The notes: generated from the sequence alone by a model not told the origin. A DNA stretch of 64,000 nucleotides from Reichenbachiella versicolor (GCF_003171675.1 NZ_QFZQ01000006.1:248001-312000), one strand, 5' to 3'. Shown: positions 9,181 to 17,240, counted from the stretch's first letter. Translations and numbers: made by a program.

Positions 9181-9575
9181 GACGAAGTAATCTTTCAAAG
9201 ATAACAGCACCTCACCCGAAGAGATCGCCACGCTCCACTCGCGAAGACGACTATTTGTTGCTATTCATTACTCCGTCATCCCAGAAGGTTTTCTCACAAT
9301 AGTGAAGAATACTATCAGGGATCACGCAGATCTAGTATCAAACTAATCATAATTGACAACAGCCTTTCTCGAAAAGATCGCCGTGCCGTGTTCGCGACAC
9401 AACAATTCATAAAATACTCCCCCTTGAAAAGGGGGCTGGGGGGATTAATTTCTCAATCCATGAAGGAAAGTAATAAGCCTTGTTTGAGTTGTATTACTTC
9501 CCAAATCCCCCTTACCCCCTTTGGAAGGGGGAATTAGAAGTTGTAGTATCTGTTCAAATAATCTACCCAATTGAA
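9181..9575 (+). repeat. Tandem duplication unit 1, contains an R1 copy
   Basis: First unit of a duplicated block of about 395 bp. It aligns base for base with 9661 onwards at an offset of exactly 480 bp, with scattered substitutions and one single-base deletion near the 3' end of the second unit. It contains a box-like piece (GACGAAGTAATC), a segment with TCATCCCAGAAGGTTTTCTC, and an R1 element at 9414-9537. Nothing in the stretch 9020-10227 looks protein-coding. Confidence 0.85.
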
Positions 9576-9660
9576 GCCGCGCTGTGCTCGTGAAGACGGT
9601 TTTCATTGTGGGGTGTTTTCTATTCTTGTACTAAAAAACAACGTCTTTACGAGGAGGCAC

Positions 9661-10054
9661 GACGAAGTAATCTTTCAAAGATAGCAGTATCTCACTCGAA
9701 GAGATCACCACGCTCCGCTCGCTAAGACGACTATTTGTTGCTATCCATTACTCCGTCATCCCAGAAGGTTTTCTCACGATAGTGAAGAATACTATCAGGG
9801 ATCACGCAGATCTAGTATCAAACTAATCATAATTGACAACGGCCTTTCTCGAAAAGATCGCCGTGCCGTGTTCGCGACACAACAATTCATAAAATACTCC
9901 TCCTTGAAAAGGGGGCTGGGGGGATTAATTTCTCAATCCATGAAGGAAAGTAATAAACCTTGTTTGAGTTGTATTACTTCCCAAATCCCCCTACCCCCTT
10001 TGGAAGGGGGAATTAAAAAGTCGTAGTATCTGTTCATATAATTTATCCAAATTA
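9661..10054 (+). repeat. Tandem duplication unit 2, contains an R1 copy
   Basis: Second unit of the 480-bp-period duplication, with an R1 element at 9894-10016. The 85-bp spacer between units (9576-9660) and parts of the unit itself reappear in inverted order near 16099-16305. The block is therefore part of a composite family of dispersed repeats rather than a purely local duplication. Confidence 0.85.
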
Positions 10055-10227
10055 AGCAATACCTTTCCTCAAATGACACCTCGAAAAGACACAACAAATC
10101 ATTACCGTTAATAACGGTATGACAAACTGTAAACAAAAAGTCGCCCCCAACTTCAGCGAAATATGGGGGCATAATGGAACATCGAGTCTCTATAAATACT
10201 ACCTAGACCCGAGAAGTACTTTAACCA

Positions 10228-10641
10228 TCAAGGAGCAAGAAGCGTTCCTATCTCTACGATTTTTTCTTCTCTATACTGCTTCTGAAGCTTCAGCTCATCT
10301 ATATTCACCTGCTGTAGATAAGCCTCTTCGTCAGTCAATACATTTCTACCTTTGGTCTCAGAGTCAAGCTTAGACTTTGTTTTATCTATCATAGACTGTT
10401 GTTTGTCAATCATCTGCTGAGGAGCACTAGTAGTGGTGAGGTGAGACATTAACTGTTCGGCATTGAGCAAATCATCCTTTAAGCCATCGATTTCTACTTG
10501 ATCGATTTCCTGCTTAGCCAGTCTAGTGGTCAATCTATCCTGAGTACGGATGATATCACGATCCAGTTCAATAACCTCCGCAGACATTTTTTGCTTCAAA
10601 TAGGTTAGTTGCTGACTATCCATTTCATTTAAAATTATCAT
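10228..10641 (-). CDS. Hypothetical coiled-coil protein
   Basis: 137 residues, almost entirely polar and helical: no signal peptide, no membrane segment, no Cys. Heptad-like Leu/Ile spacing runs through residues 10-75 (TYLKQKMSAEVIELDRDIIR...) and again near 110-130, suggesting two coiled-coil helices around a QQMIDKQQSMIDK turn. An alternative start six codons in (MDSQQLTY) is equally plausible; the region upstream of the first ATG is very AT-rich. It stands alone between repeat blocks. No family was recognised. Confidence 0.55.
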   Translation of the reverse strand: MIILNEMDSQQLTYLKQKMSAEVIELDRDIIRTQDRLTTRLAKQEIDQVEIDGLKDDLLNAEQLMSHLTTTSAPQQMIDKQQSMIDKTKSKLDSETKGRNVLTDEEAYLQQVNIDELKLQKQYREEKIVEIGTLLAP

Positions 10642-10708
10642 AATTATAAAATTTTAAGGGTTAAAAATTAATTCTCCCGCTCCTTCGTGGATCGGGCATA
10701 CTTAAGCG

Positions 10709-10747
10709 ATTATTTATGTAGACGACCGCAGTCGCATATAAATAATG
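10709..10747. other. Inverted repeat in a non-coding stretch
   Basis: Arms of about 16 bp (ATTATTTATGT... and its complement ending ATAAATAAT) flank a GACGACCGCAGTCG centre. It is the only structure noticed in the roughly 400 bp between the coiled-coil gene and the next XRE gene. It could be a hairpin or a protein-binding site. Confidence 0.35.
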
Positions 10748-11036
10748 ATTTGTTGCGTATCATTTTGATCCTGATCAGGTTTGGAGCATACCAAACTGAA
10801 GCCACGAATCCTATATCGGAATGGCTACAGTTCTTCCTCCATCTCAATGACAAACAAGAAATGTTTTGATTGTAGGGCCGTAGCCCTTTATGCAAATTCC
10901 TTAACTCTTAGGGTGAGCTTTTGCAGTACTCAGAAGATGTACTTTAATACCCTCCTGAATATATCGGTTAATTAGCATCACACTTAACGCACTAAGAACC
11001 TGTCGACTAATGTCTCGGTGCTTAGAGTAGAAGAAA

Positions 11037-11249
11037 TTAACGAGCTAGTCTAGCCAAATCAGCAAAACTTGTATTCATGTATTCTTCTAAACGTTTCAAA
11101 ACTATCGGACTAGGAAAATGTTTTGCCTGTTCTACCTTAGAGATAGTAGACTGATTGACTCTTAGTTTGACGGCTAGTTGTTTCTGATTTAGTTTTCGGA
11201 AATTCCTTACGTACCTGAATATTCTGGCACTGGCTTGGTTTGTAGTCAT
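11037..11249 (-). CDS. Small XRE-family helix-turn-helix protein
   Basis: A 70-residue protein that is essentially one Cro/C1-type helix-turn-helix: RNFRKLNQKQLAVKLRVNQS and then TISKVEQAKHFPSP give helices 1-4. There is no extra effector domain. Proteins of this size act as small repressors or as the antitoxin half of toxin-antitoxin pairs, but no toxin gene is adjacent. Its start lies about 100 bp from the 27-bp tandem array that begins at 11352, so the array lies directly in its upstream region. Whether it binds the array is an open and testable question. Confidence 0.75.
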   Translation of the reverse strand: MTTNQASARIFRYVRNFRKLNQKQLAVKLRVNQSTISKVEQAKHFPSPIVLKRLEEYMNTSFADLARLAR

Positions 11250-11351
11250 AGCTAATTGATTAACTGGTTGAATTAATTATGCGAATTAAGTAATGATTTC
11301 ATTAAAAACAGGCCTCCTCGACAACTTTTTTTACTTTTTATTAAATATTTA

Positions 11352-11710
11352 ATATGCGTGGTTAGGTTTTGGAAAAAAATATGCGTAATCAAGATTTAGA
11401 AAAAAATATGCGTGGTTAGGATCTGAAATAAAATATGCGTGGTTGAGTTTTGAAATAAAATATGCGTGGTTGGGATTCGAAATAAAATATGCGTGGTTGA
11501 GATTTGAAATAAAATATGCGCGGTTGAGATTTGGAAAAAAATATGCGTGAGTGGGTTTGAAAAAAATATGCGTGGTTGAGATTTAGAAAAAAATATGCGT
11601 GACTTAAAAATGAACCACGCATATATGCGTGACCACCTTACGCATATATGCGTAAATGAAAAAAAGCAACCACGCATATTTATTTCGTTGCCAAAAAAAT
11701 ATGCACGACT
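11352..11710 (+). repeat. Motif array A: 27-bp tandem units with AATATGCGT core
   Basis: ATATGCG starts at 11352, 11379, 11406, 11433, 11460, 11487, 11514, 11541, 11566 and 11593, so the spacing is 27 bp except for one step of 25. The AATATGCGT core is almost invariant. The 18-bp tail (GGTTGAGATTTGAAATAA or similar) varies, largely by A/G changes. The array then switches to perfect palindromes ACGCATATATGCGT at 11617-11630 and 11640-11653, followed by one inverted unit (AACCACGCATATTTATTTCG). No stop codons fall in some frames because 27 is a multiple of 3, but no protein is proposed. A second array of the same family lies at 43742-44050. Confidence 0.95.
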
Positions 11711-11804
11711 CAAAAATGATTTTTAGGCACAATGAAACTTTAAAGCAGTTAGTAGAAGAATACTATTACATATAGAGTTTCATTTTATGGTTTGTCTCAT
11801 CCTC

Positions 11805-12097
11805 TGAACAAACACTCCCCCTTGACAAGGGGGCTGGGGGGATGTAATTAACCAATCCAGAAAGTAGATTCATATCAAGTGCCTTGCTTGACTTGTGTTT
11901 CTTCACAAATCCCCCTTACCCCCTTTTATAAGGGGGAATAAGAAAACTTATTCATTACTAACAGAGTCAGGCAGTAACTCACCTGATCAGATCGCCGCGC
12001 TCTGCTCGCGATGACGGCTCTTTAAGACTGTGCTGTTCTGGCTTCGGACACAACGAATAACCAACTAGGTTACTCAAAGTAATCTAGTTGGTTTTTT
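11805..12097 (+). repeat. Composite repeat R4, copy 1 (R1 element plus hairpin end)
   Basis: About 290 bp nearly repeated at 13738-14025. It consists of an R1 element (11808-11955), a box-like middle (GATCGCCGCGCTCTGCTCGC), and a tail CTTCGGACACAACGAATAAC leading into a strong hairpin. The two copies bracket the DUF6973 two-gene cassette in direct orientation, and each ends next to the 3' end of a minus-strand gene. Confidence 0.85.
12059..12097. terminator. Hairpin with T-run at the end of R4 copy 1
   Basis: AACCAACTAGGTTAC pairs with GTAATCTAGTTGGTT around a short loop and is followed by six T on the plus strand. It lies 36 bp past the stop of the small minus-strand lipoprotein gene. On the minus strand the tract after the stem is weaker (TTATT), so termination may work better from the other side. 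Confidence 0.6.
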
Positions 12098-12132
12098 ATT
12101 ATGAGATCTCAGATAGTTACCTTACGATTTCT

Positions 12133-12495
12133 TTATTCTTGAAAGCTATCTAAGTTGACATATATACTGTCATCAGTCATGGTCACCCACAATGGCCCTT
12201 GTAAATAAATATTTCCATTAGAATAATACCCTTGAGTAGACCTCATATCTCCTACAATAAAATCAAATGACCCCTCACCTTTGGTATCTGGTGATTTCCA
12301 AGTGTAACTGACCGTATCTTCTGATTTGATGGACAATTCTAAAACGTCATTACTCAAAGTTGCTATGACTTTGAGTTCTTGTTCACGCTCTGATACATTT
12401 CTAATCCTTAATTCTAAATCTTTGGTAACATTATCATCCTTACAAGAAACGATAGCACTAAATACTGCTAAGAGTAATAAAATACTTTTTTTCAT
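12133..12495 (-). CDS. Small lipoprotein, possible partner of the upstream DUF6973 protein
   Basis: 120 residues with a lipoprotein signal peptide (MKKSILLLLAVFSAIVSC, lipidated Cys 18). The mature part of about 100 residues is rich in beta-forming sequence (NDVLELSIKSEDTVSYTWKS) and has no domain I can name. It begins 10 bp after the DUF6973 gene on the same strand, so the two are almost certainly co-transcribed. A role as a cognate immunity or accessory lipoprotein is inference from position and size only. Confidence 0.7.
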   Translation of the reverse strand: MKKSILLLLAVFSAIVSCKDDNVTKDLELRIRNVSEREQELKVIATLSNDVLELSIKSEDTVSYTWKSPDTKGEGSFDFIVGDMRSTQGYYSNGNIYLQGPLWVTMTDDSIYVNLDSFQE

Positions 12496-12505
12496 AGTTA
12501 ACCTT

Positions 12506-13525
12506 TTATCTAAAATATACTAAACGACCTGAACTGACTCTCCTAACGGAATTAAGATCCTCGGAAACTTTAACTGCAATATCAGCCTTGAACTTTATTG
12601 AATTTTTCATAGACTCGTCACTAGGAGCTTCGAGCCATTTTTTTGTAAACCAAAAGCGTCTTTTCTTTCTCTTGATCTTACCTACTCCTTTGAAATAGTC
12701 CCGACCCACATGATTATTATGATAATCCATCTCTTGGTCATAAGATGGTGAACCTTGATCAGCATTACACTCTTCATGCCTATTGGTAAAACCTTTAGCT
12801 AAATCAATGCCCTTATCTATACTCTTCTTTTTGCCTGCATAATATTTAGCTATTAATGCATTCCACATGGCATGCCTAAACGCATCACTTCTTGTTTTGC
12901 CAGTCCTTTCTCGGTATACATTATCAACGAATTCCCATGTTTTATCAGTTGCTTTTTTTACTGCACTAGCGGCAGTTGGTCTACCAAAGAGATACCAAAA
13001 CTCTTTATTACACAAACCTCCAGGATAGTACATCGCTCTTTCGTTATTAGCAGTCTGAGTACCAAAATCTGGAGTTGAAATGATATGTTGAAAAACATCA
13101 AATTGTAGATTACTATCATAGTATTTTTCTATTATCTCTATATTCAGGGCTATTTGCTCGTCAGATAGAGTTGGAAAATCATTTCGAATTAGTTCTAAGT
13201 CAGAATCATCCATTCTATGAACATCTGGGTACTTTGTCATTTCTTCTTCTTCGATCTCAGCCATGAAATCTAATGTAGGATACTCTACATTTTCTAAAGT
13301 TGCATTTGTTTTCCCATTAGAAATAGAAAATTTTGATAGATACTCACTTTTATAATCTTCTAGATTAGTAGTTAGAGCTAGTGAGCTTCTTTTTCCGTGT
13401 TTAACTTGAATACCTTCAAAATTAATTAATCCCTCTTGCTGATTTTCGAAAATGCTTATTTGATCTGAACAAGATAAGACCGTTAGACTGATTACAGTCA
13501 TAATAAACAATTGAATTGTTTTCAT
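12506..13525 (-). CDS. Lipoprotein with C-terminal DUF6973-like domain
   Basis: The start chosen is the fifth-codon ATG of the longer frame because MKTIQLFIMTVISLTVLSC is then a standard lipoprotein signal (Cys 19). The first 160 residues are unremarkable. The C-terminal part carries the DUF6973 pattern: RSDAFRHAMWNAL, then HEECN, then QEMDYHNNHVGRD, conserved polar and His residues spaced as in that family. DUF6973 domains occur in Bacteroidota secreted proteins and, from memory, at the ends of some polymorphic toxins; the activity is not known to me. The gene is first in a two-gene unit flanked by direct R4 repeats. Toxin-like and housekeeping roles are both open. Confidence 0.7.
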   Translation of the reverse strand: MKTIQLFIMTVISLTVLSCSDQISIFENQQEGLINFEGIQVKHGKRSSLALTTNLEDYKSEYLSKFSISNGKTNATLENVEYPTLDFMAEIEEEEMTKYPDVHRMDDSDLELIRNDFPTLSDEQIALNIEIIEKYYDSNLQFDVFQHIISTPDFGTQTANNERAMYYPGGLCNKEFWYLFGRPTAASAVKKATDKTWEFVDNVYRERTGKTRSDAFRHAMWNALIAKYYAGKKKSIDKGIDLAKGFTNRHEECNADQGSPSYDQEMDYHNNHVGRDYFKGVGKIKRKKRRFWFTKKWLEAPSDESMKNSIKFKADIAVKVSEDLNSVRRVSSGRLVYFR

Positions 13526-13695
13526 TTTGCTATACATTTTATTTGATTACAAACACCTGACCAATAGCTTATATAGCCATTGAATTAGCGTACTTGTCCT
13601 TAGAAATTATTTTAAAGCCAATATATTTATTTTTTTCACAAACAACGTTTAGTGTTTGTTTTTAATTGTACTCTTACTATGACGTAAGTATATTT

Positions 13696-13724
13696 CGTCA
13701 TTACGAACGCAGTGAAGTAATCTG
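13696..13724 (+). repeat. Box-like repeat piece
   Basis: CGTCATTACGAACGCAGTGA and the following AGTAATCTG form a typical member of the box-like family seen at 8299-8383. It abuts the second composite repeat and is the only notable feature in the stretch before it. Confidence 0.55.
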
Positions 13725-13737
13725 CCAAAGTGAAGCA

Positions 13738-14025
13738 GTGAACAAACACTCCCCCTTGACAAGGGGGCTGGGGGGATTTAATTAACCAATCCAGAAAGTA
13801 GATTCATATCAAGTGTCTTGCTTGACTTGTGTTTCTTCACAAATCCCCCTTACCCCCTTTAAAAGGGGGAATAAGAAAACTTATTCATTACTAACAGAGT
13901 GAAGCAGTACCTTACCTGATCAAATCGCGGCGCTGTGCTAGTACGAAGGGTTTTTAAGACTGTACTGTTCTAGCTTCGGACACAACGAATAACCAACTAG
14001 ATTACTTTGAGTAACCTAGTTGGTT
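13738..14025 (+). repeat. Composite repeat R4, copy 2
   Basis: Direct copy of 11805-12097: an R1 element, a diverged box-like middle, CTTCGGACACAACGAATAAC, and the same hairpin (13991-14025). The hairpin lies 6 bp past the stop of the minus-strand TPR gene. Here the hairpin is followed by CCCCC instead of T on the plus strand, so its terminator strength probably differs from copy 1. Confidence 0.85.
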
Positions 14026-14030
14026 TCCCC

Positions 14031-15392
14031 CTACAGTATATCCTTGAACTTTTTTGTAGCAGATCGCTGATTGAGTACTTCGGTCAAGTATTCAAAGTTT
14101 AGATTATATAGACTCTTGATCGCTATCAAAAACCGATCTCTTTCTTTGAGATAATCTACCGTGCGGCGCAGTGACGATCTCCTGTGTCTGAGCTTGATCG
14201 CATAGTAGATCAATATGACCAATGCCAAAGAAATCAATAACACTACAGTGATAAGAGACAAAACTTGGATTTGAAGAGTTATGGCTTTTTTCTCCGCTAT
14301 TATCTTTTCATGCTGAATATGTACACGCTCTGTCCTGAAAGCCTCATATTGTTCTACTTGTAGTGCTATTTTCTCATCTTCGACGATAGATGCTTCATTG
14401 CAAGTTTTACTATAGTGATAAGCTGTCGATATTTCGTCCCTTCCCTCATGGTAGTCTCTTAGCCTCATGAGTGCTTCCTTGTATATTCGAAAATCTACCT
14501 GAGTAGGGTCTAGTGTAGAAGCCTTGGTGTAGTAATGTATCGCACTGTCTTGATCTCCAACTCCAGCATGAAGATCTCCTAAATCTAAAAAAGTAGCAAT
14601 AATATACGGGTTACCTATTGGTACAGACAGATATAGCTCTTGATGAAAATAGCGCTTTGCTAAGTCATACTCTTTTTTCTCAAGGTGACAGGCTCCCAAA
14701 TTTCCATATATTCTAGCCATGTGGGTAGTATCCTGTAATAAGTCGGCCAGGACGAGAGCATTTTGATAATAGTAGTTCGCCGAATCAAATTGGTCTCTTT
14801 TTAGAAAGCAATTTCCAATATTCAACCTTGCCATCATTATATAAGATGTCCTATCTAGACTTTGATTGATAGCTAGTGACCTGTGTAAGTAATACTGTGC
14901 GGAGTCATACTGTTCAAGACTCAAAAGAGAGATACCCATATTCATATAGCAAGATGATTCGCCTTTCTTGTCTGCTAATTCCTTTCTGATATCTAGTTCC
15001 TCTATGAAACTTTGAAAAGCTGTAGGATAGTTGTATGTCTCTAAATGGCAAATACCAATACTACTCATAGACTTTGCTAGTTGTTGATATTCATCGGTTC
15101 TTGTAAACAGCTCAGCAGCATTGTAATAACTCACCAGTGCCTGATCATATTCTTTCAATACTTTTCTTTTTATAATACCTTCTAGGTAAAAAGATTTACC
15201 AAGAAGACTGAGATTACCTGATGATTCCGCATCTTTTTTTACGCTATCGATGATCTGCAAGGCGGAGTCAGGGTGTTGGTCATAGATTTGATGTGCATGG
15301 TTAAATAGATCGTCAGACTCTGAGGTACGATCACATGAAATTAGACTTGCAAGTAATGCAAGCCACAAAAAATAAAGCGGGTTGATGTTCAT
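14031..15392 (-). CDS. TPR-repeat lipoprotein with one membrane segment and short cytoplasmic tail
   Basis: 453 residues. The N terminus is a lipoprotein-type signal (LALLASLISC, Cys about 20). Residues 35-330 hold about seven tetratricopeptide repeats, for example GKSFYLEGIIKRKVLKEYDQ and ARIYGNLGACHLEKKEYDLA. A coiled coil near 345-370 and one membrane helix (about 373-395) follow. Bacteroidota often fuse this TPR-membrane front end to a histidine kinase or a helix-turn-helix. Here only about 58 residues remain after the helix, with no kinase or DNA-binding motif. It is either a truncated sensor or a scaffold that needs a partner. A terminator-like hairpin lies just after the stop. Confidence 0.8.
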   Translation of the reverse strand: MNINPLYFLWLALLASLISCDRTSESDDLFNHAHQIYDQHPDSALQIIDSVKKDAESSGNLSLLGKSFYLEGIIKRKVLKEYDQALVSYYNAAELFTRTDEYQQLAKSMSSIGICHLETYNYPTAFQSFIEELDIRKELADKKGESSCYMNMGISLLSLEQYDSAQYYLHRSLAINQSLDRTSYIMMARLNIGNCFLKRDQFDSANYYYQNALVLADLLQDTTHMARIYGNLGACHLEKKEYDLAKRYFHQELYLSVPIGNPYIIATFLDLGDLHAGVGDQDSAIHYYTKASTLDPTQVDFRIYKEALMRLRDYHEGRDEISTAYHYSKTCNEASIVEDEKIALQVEQYEAFRTERVHIQHEKIIAEKKAITLQIQVLSLITVVLLISLALVILIYYAIKLRHRRSSLRRTVDYLKERDRFLIAIKSLYNLNFEYLTEVLNQRSATKKFKDIL

Positions 15393-15484
15393 TTAGCGTG
15401 ATTTGATGTTGAATAAAAATGATAGAGTCTCAAATGATGCTGTCTGCAAGTTAACGGTTTCACGTTAAATAAAGTAAAGTTTAC

Positions 15485-15515
15485 AAAAAGTTGACTGACC
15501 GAGTAGTCAACTTTT
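15485..15515 (-). terminator. Intrinsic terminator
   Basis: AAAAGTTGACT and AGTCAACTTTT form a perfect 11-bp stem around an 8-nt loop, followed by T residues on the minus strand. It lies 10 bp beyond the stop of the small frameshifted lipoprotein gene, which suggests that gene was or is transcribed. Confidence 0.75.
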
Positions 15516-15524
15516 CAACCCTAT

Positions 15525-15693
15525 TTATCGATGTCTACCATCTGGGTCTGCTGGTTTTGAATTTCTAATTCTTGTAGATCGTGCTTCTTCTATTTCTTGT
15601 TGATCTGGATCGAAATCTTCAAAGTCATCTTGACATGATGTAGCTATAGTGACTAATAGAAATAGGGCGATTTTGAAAATTGAATTTTTCATA
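15525..15693 (-). pseudogene. Small lipoprotein gene with a frameshift
   Basis: From the ATG the frame reads MKNSIFKIALF and then shifts at a run of four T (near 15660). The other frame continues LLVTIATSCQDDFEDFDPDQ and ends ...ADPDGRHR before a TAA. Joined, this would be a lipoprotein of about 55 residues with lipobox ATSC and an acidic mature part. One extra T separates the two frames, so it is either a recently broken gene, a phase-variable one, or a sequencing error. It lies upstream of the TPR gene on the same strand but has its own terminator. Confidence 0.5.
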
Positions 15694-15908
15694 GTTTATG
15701 TATTTAAAATATTGATTGTTTACGAGTTGATGTTGAGTGCTTGCATATATAAGGTATACACGGATGTCTAGAGCCTAGTAAAAACGTAGCTCGCTAAGAT
15801 AACAGAATAGGGTCTTTTGAAGTTGACGGTTTGAGGTCTAGTGCTATAGAATTCTTAAAGAGGTGCTGCTTTACTTTGATAGCTTATGTAGACAGAATCT
15901 AAGACTTC

Positions 15909-16040
15909 TAATTCCCCCTTCTAAAGGGGGTAAGGGGGATTTGGTAAGTAATACAACTAAGGTTATGACTCTTACCTTCTTGGATTGAGGAATTAATCCC
16001 CCCAGCCCCCTTTTCAAAGGGGGAGTATTTTTATATTATG
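15909..16040 (-). repeat. R1 repeat, inverted copy
   Basis: Same element as at 8001 but in the opposite orientation: TTCCCCCTTCTAAAGGGGG then AATCCCCCCAGCCCCCTTT on the plus strand. It is the last R1 copy seen in the window; none was noticed after 17 kb. Confidence 0.8.
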
Positions 16041-16049
16041 AATTGTTCG

Positions 16050-16305
16050 TTACGCACAGCACAGCGATCTATTCGGGTGAGGTACTGCTTCACTCTGACA
16101 GATTACTTCGTCGTGCCTCCTCGTAAAGACGTTGTTTTTAGTACAAGAATAGAAAACACTCCACAATGAAAACCGTCTTCGCGAGCGCAGCGCGGCGATC
16201 TCTTCAGGTGAGGCCGTTTGCCAATTATGAGTAGTTTGATACTAGATCTGTGTGATCCCTGATAGCTTTTCTTCGCTGCCGCGAGAAAATCTTCTGGGAT
16301 GACGA
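16050..16305 (-). repeat. Inverted composite of box-like and duplication-unit pieces
   Basis: This block reads, in reverse complement, parts of 9576-9680 (the AACGTCTTTACGAGGAGGCA end and the GTACTAAAAA segment) and of 9755-9840 (the TAGTATCAAACTA and AGGGATCACGCAGATC region). Further pieces of CTCCCAGAAGG type appear up to about 16460. The stretch 16041-16958 has no convincing gene; an open frame at 16299-16610 lies inside repeats. Confidence 0.7.
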
Positions 16306-16958
16306 TGACAGGTAGTAGTTATGTACCGATCGACGTAACCGTCATCTCGGAAGGTTTGATAGCGAGAGCGTTCAACCCTATCCGAGATCTCAAAGTCAGA
16401 GGATGCAATAGCGAAGAGATCCCTGATAGCTTTCCTTCACTGCCGCGAGAATATCTTCAGAGATGGCGGTGTATGATTCCGGATCACTTCACATTATTAG
16501 AAGTATTCTCGAAGTGTAGTTTGTCTCATCTTTTCGGACAAGTAATAGTTAATGGTAATTTAATGACCGTATTAATAGATAGACTGGGTGTCACGTCTAG
16601 CACAGACTAGTTCATTAGAAAAAACGAACTAAAAAACCAGATCTCTAACAAATACTGCTATTAAAACATTTAAAGGCTATTAATAAGTGTCGGGTAGCTA
16701 TCAGATCAAAAGGTGTTATTGACTAAAATTGTTTTTCCATTTCAAAAAAAGATCAATATATGTTTTGATAAAAAGGTAATAAAATTACCTTTGGCATTAC
16801 CAGTGGCATTTGAGAGAGTTAAGTTCCATTATTATTTATGATAAGCTAAGTATAGTTGGTAACATTCCCTAGGTACGAAGGGTGACCATCTAATATTTAC
16901 TTATTAGCAAAGTGGCGGCGTACCCCGCCCACTTATTGATTTTTCAAAAAATTAGTGA

Positions 16959-17159
16959 ATGAATACCGAAAGCTTTATTGAAAAGCTCTTAGAGCTATAT
17001 TCAAGATTGACGTTTTACAACATGTTTTTTAGAAACCTACCTGATCATGAGAAACATTACCTAGAGTGCGAAAAGCGTCTGGCTGAATGTGAAGCCGAAC
17101 TACTTTCCTATGTCCCCGATGCTATTAGCCATGAAATCAATGAAATGCAGAATGTTTGA
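16959..17159 (+). CDS. Small hypothetical protein
   Basis: 66 residues, mostly helical and acidic, with no membrane segment: IEKLLELYSRLTFYNMFFRN, then EKHYLECEKRLAECEAELLS. The regular Leu and Glu spacing fits a short helical hairpin. It has two Cys near the middle. A hairpin with T-run begins 45 bp after the stop, supporting it as a transcribed gene. No family was recognised, and the start (after ATTAGTGA) has no clear ribosome site. Confidence 0.45.
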   Translation: MNTESFIEKLLELYSRLTFYNMFFRNLPDHEKHYLECEKRLAECEAELLSYVPDAISHEINEMQNV

Positions 17160-17203
17160 TAGATCCACATCCATAATGAGATAAATAATGATTGTTGTAA
17201 ATG

Positions 17204-17240
17204 GATACTCTCCGACCCAAAAGGGTTGGAGTATCTTTTC
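17204..17240 (+). terminator. Probable intrinsic terminator
   Basis: GATACTCTCCGACCC pairs with GGGTTGGAGTATC across an AAAA loop, with one bulge and one mismatch, followed by TTTT. It follows the small gene ending at 17159. Confidence 0.6.

Noticed and set aside
9933-10373. Open frames of 79-84 residues on both strands
   Set aside because: They run through the R1 repeat or across the end of the coiled-coil gene in the wrong frame, and have no recognisable features.
11396-11713. Open minus-strand reading frames with a nine-residue repeat (THILFQIST and RIFYFKSQP types)
   Set aside because: A 27-bp repeat keeps frames open by arithmetic. The frames have no start context, no homology I know and strongly biased composition; the DNA repeat explains them.
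8001-16040. R1 and box-like repeats as insertion sequences
   Set aside because: They are about 85-150 bp, non-coding and have no transposase; they may be MITE- or REP-like, but no target-site duplications were established by eye.
16299-16610. A 103-residue plus-strand open frame
   Set aside because: It lies inside repeat fragments (CATCCCAGAAGG-type pieces and their copies), with no protein-like pattern.
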